From the NCBI GenBank assembly GCA_965215615.1, contig OZ244068.1, positions 1,054,001-1,118,000 of the forward strand: a DNA stretch of 64,000 bases, in the 5' to 3' direction. This stretch comes from CBDATA01 sp965215615. GTDB lineage: Bacteria > Acidobacteriota > Vicinamibacteria > Marinacidobacterales > Marinacidobacteraceae. Position 1 is the stretch's first letter. Every line of letters begins with the position of its first letter. The notes beneath the pieces are model-generated. The model worked only from the letters and a program-made list of their open reading frames with translations, was not told where the DNA came from and did no database searches. This document shows, in pieces, positions 32,523 through 41,212 of this stretch. The position numbers and the translations under genes are program-made.

Positions 32523-33655
32523 GCGCGGTAGATATCGAGGGCGGCTTCCCGGGTGAACGGAAGCGGATTGTGTTGTCCGGTCCACTCGCCGGCGGCTTCT
32601 TCGGCGAGGTCTTCGAGTTCGTCCCCGCCGCGTTCGAGATGACGGGGAAGGCCGGCGGCGGTGATCCATTCTTCGAGAAGCTCCGCGAGCCTTTCGGCCG
32701 GAGCCTCTCCGGGTTCGATCCCGGCGGCCTGCAGGAGGTCCGCGTATCCGTCCGCCGCGTTCCAGCGGATCACGCGGGGCAGGGTGATCGCGAGCGCCCG
32801 GCCGTGGACCACGCCGTAGCGGCGGGTCAGCGGGTTGGCGGTCGCGTGCGCCGCGCCGAGCATGGATCGCTCGATGGCGGCCCCGGCGAGGAATGCTCCG
32901 AGCTGCATGTCCCGCCTCTGTTCCGGGCTCGCGCTCCCGGCGACGAGACCCCGGAACGACCGGGCGAGGTGGGCGAAGGCGGCCACGCTGAGCGCGAAGG
33001 ATGCCGGGGAGCGCGACTTCGTGACCGCGGTCTCGACGGCGTGGGCCACTGCGTCGAAACCGGCGGCGGCGATCACCGGAGCCGGGGCCGAGCGGAGCGT
33101 CTCCGGGTCGAGAACGATCGCGCGGAACATCGCGTCCTCGCTGCCGCAGGCGAGTTTCGCGTGGTCGGAATCACGGGAGATCAGGGCGTAGGACTGGGCT
33201 TCGCTCCCGGTCCCGGCGGTGGTGGGAACCCCGTAGAGCGGCGGGAGCGGCTTCTCGCAGCGTCCGTAGCCCCGGTAGTCCTCCATGCGGCCGGCTCCGG
33301 CGAGCAGGAAGCCGATTCCCTTGGCCATGTCGAGCGAACTGCCGCCTCCCACCCCGATGAGGCAATCGGCATCGCTGCTGCGGGCGGCCTCGGCCCCGGC
33401 GGCGACCTGGCTCTCGGTCGGGTTTTCGCCGAAGTCGGAGAAGAGCCTCGGGTTCCGCCCCGTCTCGCGGAGTGCGTCCATCGTCCGTCCGGCGATTCCG
33501 GCGGCCACGATCCCCGGATCAGCGGTCACGAGCGGCCGTTCGCCGACCACCCGGGCGAGCGCGCCGAGGTCCGGGAACACGTCGGGCGAGGGGCCGGAGA
33601 GCCGCCAGCTTCCCGCGAGCCGTCCGGGCATCCGGAAGGAGCCGCGAGTGCTCAT
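32513..33655 (-). CDS. Iron-containing alcohol dehydrogenase
   Basis: 380 residues. Type III (Fe-ADH) family: nucleotide site GVGGGSSLDMAKG, PTTAGTGSEAQSYA, and metal ligands in FDAVAHAVE, LGAAHATANPL and GVVHGRAL. NAD(P)-dependent oxidation of an unknown alcohol, or reduction of its aldehyde. The ATG overlaps the stop of PQQ-like protein B (ATGA). Lying between two exported propeller proteins while itself lacking a signal peptide, it may handle the same substrate after uptake (inference). Confidence 0.9.
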   Translation of the reverse strand: MSTRGSFRMPGRLAGSWRLSGPSPDVFPDLGALARVVGERPLVTADPGIVAAGIAGRTMDALRETGRNPRLFSDFGENPTESQVAAGAEAARSSDADCLIGVGGGSSLDMAKGIGFLLAGAGRMEDYRGYGRCEKPLPPLYGVPTTAGTGSEAQSYALISRDSDHAKLACGSEDAMFRAIVLDPETLRSAPAPVIAAAGFDAVAHAVETAVTKSRSPASFALSVAAFAHLARSFRGLVAGSASPEQRRDMQLGAFLAGAAIERSMLGAAHATANPLTRRYGVVHGRALAITLPRVIRWNAADGYADLLQAAGIEPGEAPAERLAELLEEWITAAGLPRHLERGGDELEDLAEEAAGEWTGQHNPLPFTREAALDIYRACA

Positions 33656-35061
33656 CGAGCGCCGTCTTCGGTGTCTTCCTGGGCGATCGCGAAGAGCCGG
33701 TTGCGGCTTGCGATGTAGAGGGTTCCGTTCGCGGGGACCACGCTCGAATAGATCGAGCCACCCATGTTCATCTCGGCCAGTACCTCTTCCTCGGGGCCGG
33801 GGCGGAGGACGACCACATCGCCGTCCTCGTCGCCGAGGTAGAGCTTGCCGTCGGCGATGACCGGGGAGCCCCAGACGGCGGCGAAGGTGTCATGCACCCA
33901 GAGGGGCTCGCCGGTCTCGATGTCGAGGGCGTGCAGGAAGCCGGAGAAGTCGGGCAGATAGACGATGCTGTCCCGGACCGCGGAGGTCGAGATGGTGCGG
34001 CGGATCCCGTCGTAATGCCAGACGCGTCCGGAGTCGGTGATGTCGCCGCGCTTCGTCGCGTCGATCGCGAACATGTGGCCCACGCCTTCTCCGTGTTCGG
34101 GATCCTGTCCGCCCGCGATGTAGAGGTGGTCGCCCTGGATCACCGGTGTCGAGATCACGTTGTTGCGGGTGCGTGGCCAGACCGAGTCCTTCGGGTTGGC
34201 ATCGAACGACCAGAGAAGCTCGCCGCTTTCCGCCACATAGCCGCGGATCCAGCCGTCCCCCTCGCCCATGACGACCTGGACGACTCCGCCGACTTCCGCG
34301 ATCCCGGCAGAGGACCACTGCCCGTGGAGGATGTTCTCGCCGACCTGGTTCTGCTGCCAGATCAGTTCGCCGGTTCGCTTGTCGAGGGCGATGATCGCCG
34401 GGGCTTGGGGTGAAGGGATGTGGACGTGCGTTTCGTCGTGGCCATTTGAAGTGTTGACGAAGAGCAGGTTGCCGTGCGAGACCGGGTTGGAGTTGGACAT
34501 GTTGTGGGGGAAGGCATCGAGCTCCTCCATCATGTCGAACCTCCAGAGGATGTCGCCGTCCCGCGGGCTCTGGTAGGTCTCGCCGGTGAAGCCGTCGTTT
34601 CCGTTGGCGAACCCCTCCACGTCGAGGGCGAGGACTTCGCCCCGGTTGGTGACGTAGTAGAGGACACCGTCCTCGACGAGCGGCGAGGAGCAGACTCCCT
34701 GGTAGGGCCAGTCGTTCTCCCGCCCGGAGGCGAGCTTGTCGGAGACCATCTGCCAGAGGAAGTCCCCGGTGGCGGCATCGAACGCGAGCAGGATGCCCTT
34801 GTCACCGGTGATCTCCTCGTCGTAGAGCGCTTCGTTGTTGGTGCCGACGAACACCTTGCCGCCCGCGACCACCGGGTTCCCGTAGGTCTGGGAGCCGAGG
34901 TCGGCAACCCAGCGGATGTTCTCGCCGCTTTCGACGCTCCACCGATCCGGGAGCCGCGCCGGGGAGTCGGAGACCATGTTGCGGTCCGGGGTTCCGCCCC
35001 ACATCGGCCAGTCCTGGGCCGCCGCGGGGGCGGCGAGCAGGAGGATGACGGCCGTCCGCAT
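33652..35061 (-). CDS. PQQ-binding-like beta-propeller protein (B)
   Basis: 469 residues with signal peptide 1-15 (ending APAAAQ). Repeated propeller strands such as LLAFDAATGDFLWQ, IIALDKRTGELIWQ, HALDIETGEPLWVHD and YLGDEDGDVVVL. It begins DWPMWGGTPDRNMVS, the common start of exported propellers in Acidobacteriota and Planctomycetota. The family includes outer-membrane assembly-like and redox quinoproteins; no cofactor site is obvious. First gene of its operon, with TACCAT 10 nt upstream and no Shine-Dalgarno. Confidence 0.87.
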   Translation of the reverse strand: MRTAVILLLAAPAAAQDWPMWGGTPDRNMVSDSPARLPDRWSVESGENIRWVADLGSQTYGNPVVAGGKVFVGTNNEALYDEEITGDKGILLAFDAATGDFLWQMVSDKLASGRENDWPYQGVCSSPLVEDGVLYYVTNRGEVLALDVEGFANGNDGFTGETYQSPRDGDILWRFDMMEELDAFPHNMSNSNPVSHGNLLFVNTSNGHDETHVHIPSPQAPAIIALDKRTGELIWQQNQVGENILHGQWSSAGIAEVGGVVQVVMGEGDGWIRGYVAESGELLWSFDANPKDSVWPRTRNNVISTPVIQGDHLYIAGGQDPEHGEGVGHMFAIDATKRGDITDSGRVWHYDGIRRTISTSAVRDSIVYLPDFSGFLHALDIETGEPLWVHDTFAAVWGSPVIADGKLYLGDEDGDVVVLRPGPEEEVLAEMNMGGSIYSSVVPANGTLYIASRNRLFAIAQEDTEDGAR

Positions 35062-35187
35062 GGGAGCGAAGATGGTAGCCGGACGCGAACGGGGCGACGG
35101 TGCCCTGCTCACGGCGAAGGCGGCGGGGCCTGTCGGGTAGAGTTCCGCCTCGCCGCATCGTGTGCCTCCTTATCCAGATCGGACACT

Positions 35188-36285
35188 GTGAAATCCAGTA
35201 GCGGCGTGTCCGGCGACCCCCGGGGATATCGGGAACAGATTCAAAGACTCCTCGCGTCGTCCGGTCTGCCGATCGATCCGGATATCGTGGTCGGCGGGCG
35301 TCCCCCGACCCTGGCGAGTTCGGAATTTCTCACGAACCGCGAGCAGGGGCTATGGGCGGAAGAACTCGCCCTGAGGGCGATCAACCAGCATTCTGATGAG
35401 TATCGGGCGGTCCCCTACGGAGAAGCCGATTCGATTTCAGCAGGCGACCCCGGCTTTGCCACTCACTACGCGGCGTACCAAGACGAGCTCAATACGATCG
35501 GGAAGCGTCCCGATATTCTGGTTTTCCGGAGACACGATGTCCCGAAAGACTCCGGCGCGTTGACGGATGCGACGGTAGTCAGCCAGGCGGTCGCCACGCT
35601 CGAAGTCCGGTCCAGCAGCTTCCTGGCGACCGACTACGCCTCCTTCATGCAAAAGCGCACAGAGGCGGCGCGGGCTGATTGCGCCGGGCTCCTGAAGGCC
35701 ATTCTCTCAGAACCCTGCTCGTCCTTGCTTGCGGGCAAGAATCCGGTGCTTTACGAGATGCTGAAGGCTGCATCCCCGGAGACCTTCCGGGAGCTCGACT
35801 TTCGCCGCCCGAGCTGGAGGTCTACCCAGGATCTGAGGCACCTGACCGAGCTGCTGAAGGAGCTCAAGGAGTGCGTCTCGATCCTCCATCGACGGGACTA
35901 CCTGAGCATCACGCCCAAGTTGGAAGACATTGCTCTGGTCAACCGCTGGATTCAGGAATTCGGCGTGAGGCACTACTACCTGCAGGTCTTCTTCGACAAG
36001 GCGTATCTGATTTCGTTCAAGAACATTCTGGAGATCGTGTCCGACCCGGATCGGGAAGGGGAGATCTTCAGCGTCGAGGAAGATGTCAAGAATCAAAACA
36101 AGACGACGGTGAAGATCAACATCGCCGTGGGCCAGGAGTTGCTTGGCCGCATCGACATGCCGGAACACCGGTCGGCGATGAAGCGGCTCGAGAGGGGCCG
36201 GTTTCTCTTCTACGTTCGCTTCGAGGGCGGACTCGGCTACCTCTGCCCGGAGGACTTGCGCCGCGGGATCGAAGGCGATGACTGA
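35188..36285 (+). CDS. AccI-like type II restriction endonuclease
   Basis: 365 residues from GTG 35188. The sequence matches my recollection of the AccI endonuclease family: SSEFLTNREQGLWAEELALRAIN, AGDPGFATHY, TIGKRPDILVF, LEVRSSSFLATDY, RRDYLSITPKLEDI, HYYLQVFFDKAYLISF and NQNKTTVKINIAVG. The nuclease core reads PD-x(n)-EVR, with Arg where PD-(D/E)xK enzymes usually have Lys. AccI cuts GTMKAC; specificity here is inferred only from family. The start region has no clear Shine-Dalgarno. It overlaps the methyltransferase by 8 bp, forming a complete restriction-modification pair. Confidence 0.78.
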   Translation: MKSSSGVSGDPRGYREQIQRLLASSGLPIDPDIVVGGRPPTLASSEFLTNREQGLWAEELALRAINQHSDEYRAVPYGEADSISAGDPGFATHYAAYQDELNTIGKRPDILVFRRHDVPKDSGALTDATVVSQAVATLEVRSSSFLATDYASFMQKRTEAARADCAGLLKAILSEPCSSLLAGKNPVLYEMLKAASPETFRELDFRRPSWRSTQDLRHLTELLKELKECVSILHRRDYLSITPKLEDIALVNRWIQEFGVRHYYLQVFFDKAYLISFKNILEIVSDPDREGEIFSVEEDVKNQNKTTVKINIAVGQELLGRIDMPEHRSAMKRLERGRFLFYVRFEGGLGYLCPEDLRRGIEGDD

Positions 36286-37813
36286 CGAGATCCGGTACCG
36301 GGAGCGCACATCCGAGAGTCACCGGAAAGCGCTCGGCCAGTTCTTCACACCGCCGCCGGTTGCCGATTTCATGGTGCGGTGGGTGTTGGGTTCCGGGCGC
36401 TCATGCATTTTCGACCCGGCGTTCGGCCTTGGAGCCTTTCATCAAGCCGCGATGCGGGCTGGGTGTGAATCGTTCGCGGGCTCCGAGATAGACCCGGAAA
36501 TCCTCAGGGCATGGCGCGCTGGGAACGGCACGGATGGCATCCGGGTCGCGAACGAGGACTACCTGACCAAGTGGGGCCGGCAACACACGAATGTCGTTTG
36601 CAATCCGCCCTACATGCGCTTCCAGCGCTTCGTGAATCGAAATGAGGTTCTGGCCTCCTTTTCGCGGGAGATGAACCGGAAGCTCTCTGGCTACACGAAC
36701 ACGGCATCCGCGTTCCTCCTCAAGTCTCTCGCCGAACTGGACGGCGCGGGCCGGCTCGCCTATCTCATGCCGCTCGAGTTCCTGAACGCTGGATATGGCA
36801 CCGTGGTCAAGGAACAACTCCTCTCCATGGGCCGGCTGCGCGCCGTCATCAGCCTGCGCTGTGAACAGGAAGTCTTCCCCGAGGTCGTCACGTCTGCCGG
36901 GATCCTTCTTTGCGACGCAGCGCGTCCGTCGCAGGACGTGGATTTTCATGTTGTCCGCACGCTCGATGCTCTCGATGGCGTGTTGGATCGGCACCCGGTG
37001 ACCCGGGTTCGCGCTCGAAACCTTGCGCCCGGTGACAAGTGGTTGTCTTTTCTGAATGCCAGGCGGCGACCGGTCCGACGCGCCGACACCGTCACGATCT
37101 CCCACTACGGACACTTCAGCCGCGGGATTGCAACGGGTGCCAACGAATTCTTCGTGCTTCGCCCGTCGCGCGCGGCCGACCTCGGCCTCAGATCAACAGA
37201 AACCGTTCCGTGCATCACCCGCAGCCAACAGGTGGGCGGCCCTCTTTTCGATCACGCCGCCCTGGATTCCCTGCTCAAGGGTGACGCGCCGGTGCTGCTG
37301 CTGAAACTGGGTGCCGAACCGTCGGCTGGCGCGCTCAGATACCTCCGCGAGGGCGAGGCTCAAGGGTTCCATCGGAGGTATCTCACCCGAACCCGACGGC
37401 CGTGGTACCGGACCGAATCCCGACGCATATCGCCTCTCCTCATGGGTGTTTTTTCCCGAGGCGGCTACAAAATCGTGCGGAACCACGCCGGCGCGCTGAA
37501 CCTCACCTGTTTTCACGGATTCCAGCCCAATCTGTTCGGCGCAGGGTTCCTGGATCCGCTCTTCCTTTACCTGGCTTCGGCCATTGGTCGCGAAACCCTC
37601 TCGCTGTCCATGAGGCGCTACGGGGATCTGCTGGACAAGTTCGAGCCGGGCGACCTGAACGCGGCCCGCGCTCCCGGACCGGCCGTCCTTCAGCGGCTTG
37701 GCGCTCGGGATCTGTCTCGCGCGCTCGCGGTGACGCGGGAACGGGGCGAGACTCCAGACTGGATCAATTCGTTTTTTGCCGAAATGCAGGCCGAGGCTCC
37801 ATCGGGGCCTTAG
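36278..37813 (+). CDS. Type II N6-adenine DNA methyltransferase partner
   Basis: 511 residues. SAM-binding region: QFFTPPPVADFMVRW, FDPAFGLGAFH, EIDPEIL; catalytic motif IV NPPYMRF (Asn-Pro-Pro-Tyr) marks an N6-adenine methylase of the gamma/TaqI-like layout, with a C-terminal target-recognition region. It protects sites from the adjacent AccI-like endonuclease. The TAG stop at 37811 is also the first three bases of the MITE-like repeat, so the original C-terminus may have been trimmed or ended by the insertion. Confidence 0.9.
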   Translation: MTDEIRYRERTSESHRKALGQFFTPPPVADFMVRWVLGSGRSCIFDPAFGLGAFHQAAMRAGCESFAGSEIDPEILRAWRAGNGTDGIRVANEDYLTKWGRQHTNVVCNPPYMRFQRFVNRNEVLASFSREMNRKLSGYTNTASAFLLKSLAELDGAGRLAYLMPLEFLNAGYGTVVKEQLLSMGRLRAVISLRCEQEVFPEVVTSAGILLCDAARPSQDVDFHVVRTLDALDGVLDRHPVTRVRARNLAPGDKWLSFLNARRRPVRRADTVTISHYGHFSRGIATGANEFFVLRPSRAADLGLRSTETVPCITRSQQVGGPLFDHAALDSLLKGDAPVLLLKLGAEPSAGALRYLREGEAQGFHRRYLTRTRRPWYRTESRRISPLLMGVFSRGGYKIVRNHAGALNLTCFHGFQPNLFGAGFLDPLFLYLASAIGRETLSLSMRRYGDLLDKFEPGDLNAARAPGPAVLQRLGARDLSRALAVTRERGETPDWINSFFAEMQAEAPSGP

Positions 37814-37995
37814 CAGGCTGTGGAAAAACTAACGCGGCATTCGACGAGCGATGCATCCCGTCTGAACGCTCGCCTGGAGGCTCGCTCTTCGTTGCGATTC
37901 GCTCGAAATAGCGCTGCTATTGCTCACTCACGCGCCTTGTCAGCCGGGCGCCTCACCCGTCTCGGTGCTCACGCCAGTTTATCCACAGCCTGCTA
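37811..37995 (+). repeat. MITE-like inverted-repeat element, copy A (185 bp)
   Basis: Bounded by TAGCAGGCTGTGGAAAAACT on the left and its near-perfect inverse AGTTTATCCACAGCCTGCTA on the right (20 bp, one mismatch). The interior is shared in inverted orientation with 63293-63492 (for example TCACTCACGCGCCTTGTCAG and the CTCACCCGTCTCGGTGCTCA segment). No transposase is encoded, so it is a non-autonomous element. Its left end supplies the stop codon of the methyltransferase; just past its right end lies CACAAT, 7 nt before the next gene. Confidence 0.8.
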
Positions 37996-38000
37996 GCAGG

Positions 38001-38006
38001 CACAAT
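38001..38006 (+). promoter_or_regulatory. -10-like CACAAT, 7 nt before the PQQ-like (C) start
   Basis: CACAAT, 7 nt, GTG; no Shine-Dalgarno. It lies 5 bp beyond the right end of the MITE-like repeat. Confidence 0.3.
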
Positions 38007-38013
38007 ACCCGTC

Positions 38014-39336
38014 GTGCGCTTCGGGTTCTTCGTCATGGCGGTCGTCGTCGCGCCGCTCCTCGCCCGGGGAGAGGAAGAGCCGCGCCACTGGCCTGGATGG
38101 CGGGGGCCGGACGGGAACGGCGTTTCCCATGAGAGTGGGTTTCCGGAGCGGATCACCGCAGGGGCGGAGTCGTGGCGGGTTCCGGTTCCTGGACGGGGAC
38201 ATTCTTCGCCGGTGGTCTGGGGAGATCGCCTTTTTCTGACCGCTTCGATTCCCGGCGAGGAGATTCCGGGCCGCGAGCCGCCGGTGCACATCCGGGACGG
38301 CGAGGTCTATCTCCACCCGGGGAGCGAAGCCGGGAACCGGCATCACACGCTGCTCGGGCTCGCGTACGACGCGGAAACCGGAACCGAGCTCTGGCGCCGG
38401 GTTCTCCACGACGGGCCGGTGTACGACAACCGCTACCGGACGGAAACCTACGCTTCGCTGACCGCGGTCACCGACGGGGAGCGCGTCTATTTCTGGTTCG
38501 GCTCCCAGGGGCTCTTCGCGCTCACCCTGGGCGGTGAGCCGGTCTGGCGACGCGACCTCGGCGACTTCGGCGACTGGGGGCTCGGCCACGGGATTTCCCC
38601 GGTACTCCACGGCGACCTTCTCATCCTGGTCTGCGACGACGGCGGGGGCGAAACATCCATGATCTTCGGGGTGGACCGGCGCACCGGGGAGGTGGCGTGG
38701 CAGACCCCGCGCCGGGTACGGAAAAGCTGGGGAACGCCGACGCTGGTGCCGGTGGGCGACCGGGTGCAGCTCGTGGTGGCGAGCTATGACCGGATCGCCG
38801 CCTACGACCCCGCGACCGGCATCGAAATCTGGGGCGGGGCGGGCTTCGATTCGGGCGTGGTCCACACCCCGGTGCACCTGCCGGCGGGGGACGACCGGCT
38901 GGTTTTCGTTTCCACCGGGTATCCGGACAAGGAGATGCGGGCGCTCCGCCTGACCGCCGACGGCGCGACCCCGAAAACCGAATGGGCATACCGGCGGGGG
39001 ACCGGATACCTGCCGTCCGGTCTCGTGTACGGCGAGGTGCTCTTCGTGGTCTCGGACGGCGGGGTCGTTACCGGTCTCGATCCGCTCACCGGTGGCGCGT
39101 TTTTCCAGGGCCGGCCGCCGCACCCCGGCCGATACCACGCCTCTCCGGTGGGGTACGAGGGGAAAGTGCTCATCGCGAGCCTCGAAGGCGACATCACGAT
39201 CTTCCGCGCCGCGCCGGAGTTCGAAATCCTCGAAACCGGCTCGCTGGACGAAGCTGTCTGGGCTTCCCCGGCACTCGCCGGCGGCGCGCTCTACCTCCGC
39301 ACCGTTTCCCACCTCTACGCATGGAGTTCCGAATGA
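38014..39336 (+). CDS. PQQ-binding-like beta-propeller protein (C)
   Basis: 440 residues from GTG 38014. Signal peptide 1-18 (ending LLARGEE). Propeller strands: HWPGWRGPDGNGVS, GLAYDAETGTELWRR, FGVDRRTGEVAWQ, AYDPATGIEIWG and TGLDPLTGGAFFQG. First gene of a tightly coupled operon (PQQ-like, S9 peptidase, PQQ-like with EF-hands, Fic-like). Redox or scaffold role unknown. The stop overlaps the peptidase start as ATGA. Confidence 0.86.
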   Translation: MRFGFFVMAVVVAPLLARGEEEPRHWPGWRGPDGNGVSHESGFPERITAGAESWRVPVPGRGHSSPVVWGDRLFLTASIPGEEIPGREPPVHIRDGEVYLHPGSEAGNRHHTLLGLAYDAETGTELWRRVLHDGPVYDNRYRTETYASLTAVTDGERVYFWFGSQGLFALTLGGEPVWRRDLGDFGDWGLGHGISPVLHGDLLILVCDDGGGETSMIFGVDRRTGEVAWQTPRRVRKSWGTPTLVPVGDRVQLVVASYDRIAAYDPATGIEIWGGAGFDSGVVHTPVHLPAGDDRLVFVSTGYPDKEMRALRLTADGATPKTEWAYRRGTGYLPSGLVYGEVLFVVSDGGVVTGLDPLTGGAFFQGRPPHPGRYHASPVGYEGKVLIASLEGDITIFRAAPEFEILETGSLDEAVWASPALAGGALYLRTVSHLYAWSSE

Positions 39337-41210
39337 AAATCATGAGATTTCTGCTTGCTGCCACGCTGCTGCTCGCTTCCTGCGCTCCCGAACCGCCGCC
39401 GCCCCGGTACACCGCCGCCGAGTTCTACGACACCGAACAGGTCTTCGGGGCTTCGTTTTCCGCCGACGGAACCCGCATCCTGATGACTTCCGACCGGAGC
39501 GGGGTGATGAATGTGCTCTCCCAGCCGGTGGATGGAGGAGACCCCACGCCGCTCACCGCCTCCACCGGGGACGCGAACATCGGGGTCACCTGGTTCCCCG
39601 CCGACGACCGCATCCTGTTCACTGCCGACCAGGGCGGCAACGAACTGAACCACCTGTACGTCCTCGAACCGGGCGGCGAGCCGGTGGACATCACCCCCGG
39701 CGAGAACCTGAAGGCCGGGTTCGCCGGCTTCACCGACGATGGCGGGCGGTTCTTCTTCATCACGAACGAGCGTGATCCGACGGCCTTCGACCTGTACGAG
39801 GCGGATTCGGAAACTCTCGAACGGCGGATGGCTTTCGAGAACGTGGATGGCTTCAGTCCGGGAGTCGTGAGCGGGGACGGCCGCTGGTACGCGGTCTCCC
39901 GGTCGCGATCGAACGCCGACAGCGATGTCTATCTGGTGGATCTGGACGACCCCGATGCCGAGCCCCGCCACCTGACCCCTCACGAAGGAGATGCCACGCA
40001 CACGCCGATCGGGTTCACCCCCGATCATGCGGCGCTCGTCTATGGAACGAATGCCCACGGGGAGTTCCGCGAGGCGTGGTCCGTGGATCTCGGGAGCGGA
40101 GTGCACGCGCCGCTGATCCAGGCGGATTGGGACGTGATGTACGCCGGCTGGTCGAAGGGCGGCCGCTACCGCTACCACGCGATCAACGCGGACGCAATGA
40201 CCGAGATCACCGTGCTGGACACCGCGACCGGGGAGGAACTCGAGTTCCCCGAAGTCACCGGGGACATCACCGGGGTCGCCTTTTCCCTGTCGGAGACCCG
40301 GATGGCGTTTTACGTCAACGCCGACACGTCGCCCTCGAATCTCCATTTCTGGGATATCGAGACCGGCGAGCACCGCCCGCTCACCGACACGCTGAACCCG
40401 GAGATCGCCCGGGAGCGGCTCGTCGAGGGGGAAGTAGTCCGCTACCCGAGTTTCGACGGTCTCGAAATCCCGGCGATCCTCTACCGACCGCACGAGGCGA
40501 CCGCCGAAAACCCGGCCCCGGCGATCGTCTGGGTGCACGGCGGGCCGGGTGGCCAGAGCCGGAAGGGCTACCGGGCCGACCTGCAACACCTCCTGAACCA
40601 CGGATACGCCGTCTTCATGGTCAACAACCGGGGTTCCTCCGGCTACGGCAAGACCTTCTTCCACCTCGACGACCGGCGGCACGGCGACGTGGACCTCAAG
40701 GACTGCATCCACGGCCGTCTATACCTCGAAACGCTCGACTGGGTGGATGGCGACCGCATCGGGATTCTCGGCGGGAGCTACGGCGGCTACATGGTGGCGG
40801 CGGCGCTCGCCTTCGAGCCGGAGGCCTTCGACGTGGGGGTGAACATCTTCGGGGTCACCAACTGGGTGCGGACGCTTTCGAGCATCCCGCCGTGGTGGGG
40901 AGCCGAGCGGGATGCGCTCTACGCCGAACTCGGCGACCCGGAGACCGATCTGGAGCGGCTCACCGCCATCTCCCCGCTCTTCCACGCCGAGAACATCGTG
41001 AAGCCGCTCTACGTGGTCCAGGGCGCGAACGACCCGAGGGTGCTCCAGGTGGAGAGCGACGAAATCGTCGAGGCAGCGCGGGCGGCGGGTGCTCCGGTGG
41101 AGTACGTCGTCTTTCCGGATGAGGGCCACGGCTTCCGCAACCGGGACAACCGGATCGAGAACGCCGACCGCATCCTCTCGTTCCTCGATACCCACCTTCG
41201 CGAGGCCTGA
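39333..41210 (+). CDS. S9-family prolyl oligopeptidase, lipoprotein
   Basis: 625 residues. Signal peptide with lipobox LLLASCAPEP. Residues about 35-370 form a WD40-like/TolB-type propeller (FSADGTRILMTSDRSG). Residues 380-625 form the alpha/beta hydrolase with the catalytic triad Ser482 (GGSYGGY), Asp567 (GANDPRV) and His599 (DEGHGF), plus the oxyanion region WVHGGPGGQS. It cleaves short peptides in the periplasm or at the envelope surface. Coupled to both neighbours, suggesting coordinated peptide degradation. Confidence 0.92.
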   Translation: MKIMRFLLAATLLLASCAPEPPPPRYTAAEFYDTEQVFGASFSADGTRILMTSDRSGVMNVLSQPVDGGDPTPLTASTGDANIGVTWFPADDRILFTADQGGNELNHLYVLEPGGEPVDITPGENLKAGFAGFTDDGGRFFFITNERDPTAFDLYEADSETLERRMAFENVDGFSPGVVSGDGRWYAVSRSRSNADSDVYLVDLDDPDAEPRHLTPHEGDATHTPIGFTPDHAALVYGTNAHGEFREAWSVDLGSGVHAPLIQADWDVMYAGWSKGGRYRYHAINADAMTEITVLDTATGEELEFPEVTGDITGVAFSLSETRMAFYVNADTSPSNLHFWDIETGEHRPLTDTLNPEIARERLVEGEVVRYPSFDGLEIPAILYRPHEATAENPAPAIVWVHGGPGGQSRKGYRADLQHLLNHGYAVFMVNNRGSSGYGKTFFHLDDRRHGDVDLKDCIHGRLYLETLDWVDGDRIGILGGSYGGYMVAAALAFEPEAFDVGVNIFGVTNWVRTLSSIPPWWGAERDALYAELGDPETDLERLTAISPLFHAENIVKPLYVVQGANDPRVLQVESDEIVEAARAAGAPVEYVVFPDEGHGFRNRDNRIENADRILSFLDTHLREA

Positions 41211-41212
41211 GG

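Noticed and set aside
37811..37995. Assigning the MITE-like repeat to a named insertion-sequence family
   Set aside because: The ends resemble several families' GGCTGTNGAAAAA-type ends; without a transposase or a database search a family name would be a guess.
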